Positions 60,291 to 64,000 of a stretch of 64,000 nucleotides of DNA are shown piece by piece. Each line of letters begins with the position of its first letter. Within the stretch, counting starts at the first letter, position 1. Position numbers and translations under genes: made by a program. The notes under the pieces are model-generated. The model was not told the origin of the DNA. It searched no databases and worked only from the letters and a program-made list of their open reading frames with translations. The DNA is from Azolla caroliniana. Lineage: Eukaryota; Polypodiophyta. Location: NCBI GenBank assembly GCA_043228905.1, contig JBHGNT010000007.1:3410001-3474000 (forward strand), read 5' to 3'.

Positions 60291-60385
60291 TTTCTCTAAA
60301 AAGTTTGTCTATCTCTCTCAAAACAAGACGGTGATACAACCCTTGCTATCTTCACAAGATGATAATACAACCCTTCACTACTTTG

Positions 60386-61200
60386 TTAATAGTGATATGG
60401 CAAGGAGAAGCCTCTCAAGTGTCGTAATACTAGATAATATAACTCAACCTCGTCTTGGAACAACGTCCCCATACAAAATAGTTGCGAAAATTGCCAAATT
60501 AACTTCCCTTTCATCCTACGGAGTTGTTGTGTTATCCTAAGAAGTTCATCAAACAAGAACTCATTTCTCATGGTCCAAATAAACCACATCCCCCAATACC
60601 TAAGGTAGTTAAACACAACATGATATGATGGTGTGGGTATAGCGTTATCATCATCAATAGAAACCCACTTAAAAGGTGACAAAATACTTCATCTTATTGA
60701 TGCCCAAATTTGTGATATAACCACCCAAATGGCTTTAGCAACCGAACATCTAATGAACCTATGTCTGGCATCTTCGTCAACCACCATACAGAAAAACATG
60801 TCCCATTCGAAATATGTCTTCGTTTTAAAGCCATCACCAAAGGCAACCCACCAACTATCACATGCTAAAGAATACTGACATCTTGCGTCTAAAACTCTAC
60901 GCCACCACTTTACATGTGGAGTAATGTACCATGTCTCTAAAACTTTATTCCCTAACCAAGCTCTATCTTCAACCAGCTTATGGATCTATACATCATAAAT
61001 GTGCCCCACAAAAATGACCAATCTTTCCATGGTTCCTCGACCACCAACTCTAGAATCAGAAAACTAAATTAGGCAATGCCAACATTGATTGCCAAATACA
61101 CCCATATCCACGTGGTATATGAAACTTATTTCGGATTGTCCGAAAGGCCATCATTTTCATACGTTACTCTAAGATATCATCTTCCACAGCTACCAAGCCA
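60386..61200 (-). pseudogene. LINE C-terminal fragment with zinc-ribbon (B), related to A
   Basis: Homologous to fragment A: FFCMVVDEDARHRFIRCSVAKAIWV (about 60700-60800) matches A's zinc-ribbon, and FNYLRYWGMWFIWTMRNEFLFDE matches A's FLRYWG block. Frame changes and stops are frequent in the upstream half. A and B lie in the same orientation, so they may be a tandem duplication or two insertions. Confidence 0.72.
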
Positions 61201-61444
61201 GACTTGCCGTTCCTTTGAACTATGAGTTTACACTTTCTTTTCCATCCCAATGTATTATATTGGAGTTGCTAACACCACTTTCTTTCAATGACTAGATGGT
61301 GTGGTGGGTGATGAAGATGGAGGGGATTAGTGATTGATCAAAAACTATATAGGTAATTAGTGATTGATTAGAATAAAGAGCAAGACGATAATATGTTTTG
61401 GGGCTTTGTGGATTGATTTTTGGCACTAAACAATTGTATAAGGA

Positions 61445-61447
<3 letters not shown>

Positions 61448-61482
<35 letters not shown>
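61448..61482. repeat. (TA)n microsatellite
   Basis: About seventeen TA units. Confidence 0.95.
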
Positions 61483-61484
<2 letters not shown>

Positions 61485-61619
61485 ATAAAACAAAAGTTAA
61501 TGTTTAGCAACACAATCTATAAAAAAGGGGTATCCATAAAATTCATGTTTAGTTACATATGTATTTAGATGCATCTTATACATAACCAACTCAACAATTT
61601 AGTTCTATGATAACGAGAA

Positions 61620-61845
61620 TGACACGATGGTGCCATGGATTGGGTCAAGCATGTGTACATGGCATCGCATAAGGGACAATGCATGACCCCTATAAAGTCC
61701 ATGAGCTTATACTTTCGTTTGAATCTATATTGTCATTCACAGATTATTATAAGTATGACACGACCATGCACGTGGAGTGGGTTGATGAGGCTAGCACTAG
61801 AGCATGTGAACATGGTATCGTATAAAGGGTCAATGCATGTATGTA
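61620..61845. repeat. Diverged direct duplication (period about 137 bp)
   Basis: TGACACGA...GTGGGTTG or TGGGTC...CATGTG.ACATGG.ATCG.ATAA...CAATGCATG occurs near 61620 and again near 61757. It is non-coding. Confidence 0.6.
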
Positions 61846-62273
61846 GAATGATGTCCTTTTGCAAAGTGCAAGGAGGGGAGACAAACACAGGGATAAAAGA
61901 AGACCCAAACCCATACATAGACTTAAAGGGAAAAGAGAAAATCTCGATAGAGACAAATTAAGACCTAGGCCTAAAGCCAAACAATGATAGATTGAGAGCG
62001 ACATGGACAAACAAAGACCGATAGCCAAACAGGGACAAGTATAGAGAAAGAGGACACATAGGCGGTGGACTGAGACCGAAATGGGAATAGAGACATGCAA
62101 AGACGTAGACCTAGATGCAGAGGTAACGATATTGGAAGCCCCGACCAACCGAGGTATGAATGAACACACAAAGACTCGTAGCCAAACGAAGACTAAGGCA
62201 CAGAAAGAGGAGAAATTCGAGGACCACTGGCGAAAATGGGAACATGGAACAAATGTAGACGCCAGAAGGCCAT

Positions 62274-62275
<2 letters not shown>

Positions 62276-62312
<37 letters not shown>

Positions 62313-62328
62313 AAGAAAGAAAGAAAGA
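62276..62328. repeat. (GA)n plus (GAAA)n tract, tail of the minus-strand LINE
   Basis: The GAAA part is the complement of the (TTTC)n tail of the related plus-strand LINE copy at 58750-58772. It therefore marks the 3' end of the minus-strand LINE, and the GA part is a further expansion. Confidence 0.85.
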
Positions 62329-63643
62329 TATATTAACGTCTTCTAAGGCCAAAATTGGCCCATGAGACAAATGGTGTACAACAAAAATGGGATATTTACC
62401 CATTCATCGAAAGTAAAAATAAAAATAAGATAAAATAGAGTTTAAGCTAAATAGTTCTAAGAAAACAACAAACATGTTCTATATAAAAAACATGTTCTAC
62501 AATGAGAATGATTCTATACTAGGCCTAATTTCATTTCCATCCAAGTCTCTCGAAGAGAAGCGGGGGGTCAAAGGGTTGCCATGATGTGGATGTGGCCCGT
62601 GGTCCCCATGTAAGAGGTACCCCAACCATAGCTTCGAGTCGGCGTAGCTCACGTTCCCTTATCTTCTTAATCTTTTCTACTCCACGTTGACTTGTGTTGA
62701 AGCCCAACATCCGAGGACGTTTGGTTGCTCTTTGTATTTCTGCTTCCTCAAGGGAGAGGCCGAGCGGCATAAGTGTATCCACATTCATCGTCTCCCCATG
62801 TTCCTGAAAAATTACACTAGGTACATGTTGATGAGTAGTAAAAGGGTTATGATTAACACTTTGTAATTTATCCTCCCTATGTTGTTTTAGCTCTAAGATA
62901 TACCTGCCTAGTCTCTTTACACTCGGGGTATCTAATAGTTTGGAGAGGGTGGGAGAGGGTCCTAGTATGTCTTGGTATTCCGCCCGTATCTCGGCATAAG
63001 TTGGGCACTTGCATGTGAAGTGATACTCATCCTCTATCTCTATGTGGCATAACCTACATAGCCTTTCCTCTCTAGGGACTCTATTAGCTCGACCATTCTC
63101 AATCTCAAGTTGGTGAGATGATATCCTAAGTTGTCCAATGGCCACCCTTAGTGCATTTGATAAGAAAGTATCTAGGTATCTTGGTCGTGTAATAAACCCT
63201 AACTTAGAGAAGTGCAAGAAGTGTTCCTTATAGTACACCATTTTAGATGGGAGTGGCTCTCGTGGGGTGATCCATTTGTATCGAGTGTAGATTTGCCATA
63301 TTTCTTGGCGTATCACTTTATTACGATCTTCACGAGAGATTAAAGTTTGATCAGTCCCATGGTTGTACTTAAGGGGAGGTAGGTTATTAATGTCTATGCC
63401 ATTTGCAAATAACCAACTCACCACAATGCTATACCAAGAGTTGGTGTCTCCAGACACATGTAAGGATCGGGATGCCTCAAAGGCTCGACGGGATATCCTA
63501 TCTTGTGGTTGACTATGTATCCGATGAATAAAAGCTACCACTTGAAAGAGTGCTTCTACTAACATCGGGGGTAGGCTAAACTCCGCTCTAATAATGACAG
63601 AGAGCAAGAGACATGATAGAGAGAGGGCGAATGGGAGCTCCAT
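62329..63643 (-). pseudogene. LINE 3' portion with an intact 370-codon frame
   Basis: The frame runs from an ATG at 63643 to a stop at 62531, followed by a 3' UTR shared with 57978-58772. It lacks the polymerase core. It begins within the region after the core (SNALRVAIGQLRISSHQLEI) and carries a C-x2-C...H...C knuckle (CRLCHIEIEDEYHFTCKCP) followed by a basic region (ATKRPRMLGF). Similar knuckles close the ORF2 of several LINE clades. The first 20 residues look like flanking DNA fused to the truncated frame. Whether it is expressed is unknown. Confidence 0.78.
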
Positions 63644-63654
63644 CTCGCTTCATT

Positions 63655-63688
63655 ACATATACATACATACATACATACTTATTGACAT

Positions 63689-63735
<47 letters not shown>

Positions 63736-63950
63736 CATACATGCATACACACACACATATACATATGTACATACATACACACATATATACATACATACAT
63801 ATGCATACATACACACACATACATACTTAACATACATACATACATACGTAACATACATAGATACATACGTAACATACATACATACATACATACGTACGTA
63901 CATGCATACATACATACGCATACATATACGGATAGATATACACACAGATA
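63655..63950. repeat. Long compound (CATA)n/(CA)n microsatellite
   Basis: CATA and CA units dominate some 290 bp, with ACGT interruptions. The Cys/Met/Tyr-rich and His/Thr-rich open frames on both strands here are products of the repeat. Confidence 0.95.
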
Positions 63951-64000
63951 GAGCGCCTCACTCAACTCTGTTCATCGAAGCAACGGTCTCTCTCTCTCTC

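Noticed and set aside
63588-63965. Cysteine- and tyrosine-rich frame of 125 codons
   Set aside because: It is a translation of the CATA/CA microsatellite. The opposite strand gives an equally long His/Thr-rich frame.

Overview
The window reads as nuclear DNA of a land plant. It carries two multi-exon genes with GT-AG introns (RAD51B and the plant peroxin PEX22), two long intronless PLS-type pentatricopeptide (PPR) genes, a plant F-box/LRR gene, a Ty3 chromovirus with a chromodomain, Ty1/copia relics, LINE and SINE debris and long (CT)n, (GA)n and (CATA)n tracts. The low GC and repeat-rich intergenic DNA would suit a fern or another seedless vascular plant, but that placement is only an inference.

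Layout. 0-2.3 kb: decayed LINE reverse transcriptase (minus). 2.3-6.4 kb: microsatellite-rich upstream region, a probable 5'-leader intron and an intact F-box/LRR gene (plus). 8.9-17.3 kb: RAD51B on the minus strand. I assembled it exon by exon into 11 exons and 383 codons with every splice phase agreeing. 19.2-21.8 kb: PPR gene 1 (plus), head-to-head with RAD51B. 22.3-23.3 kb: tandem repeats. 23.3-29.0 kb: a full Ty3 chromovirus with both LTRs and a 5-bp target duplication, broken by stops and frameshifts. 29.9-34.5 kb: a second, younger Ty3-type element with 220-bp LTRs that differ at 4 positions, apparently inserted in an older LTR. 39.3-44.1 kb: a relic Ty1/copia element (minus) interrupted by a LINE fragment. 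44.3-44.8 kb: a SINE copy and a second fragment of the first LINE family. 45.6-51.1 kb: PEX22 (plus), resolved into 8 exons and 273 codons. 52.7-55.3 kb: PPR gene 2 (minus), convergent with PEX22. 55.4-55.6 kb: a minisatellite open in several frames just upstream of PPR gene 2. 57.9-63.6 kb: an inverted pair of LINE 3' ends, SINE copies and two zinc-ribbon LINE fragments. The window ends in long microsatellites.

The host genes are unrelated housekeeping functions: ubiquitin-ligase targeting, recombination repair, organelle RNA processing and peroxisome import. I see no operon-like or defence-like system. The most informative signals are in the repeats. Every in-frame stop in the pol regions of both Ty3 elements, and every in-frame stop in gag of element 1, can be explained by a C-to-T or G-to-A change at a CG or CHG site. 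The three pol frameshifts of element 1 are each a one-base gain in a five-base homopolymer. The copia relic holds a nested LINE. A SINE family shows tRNA-like promoter boxes at both ends.
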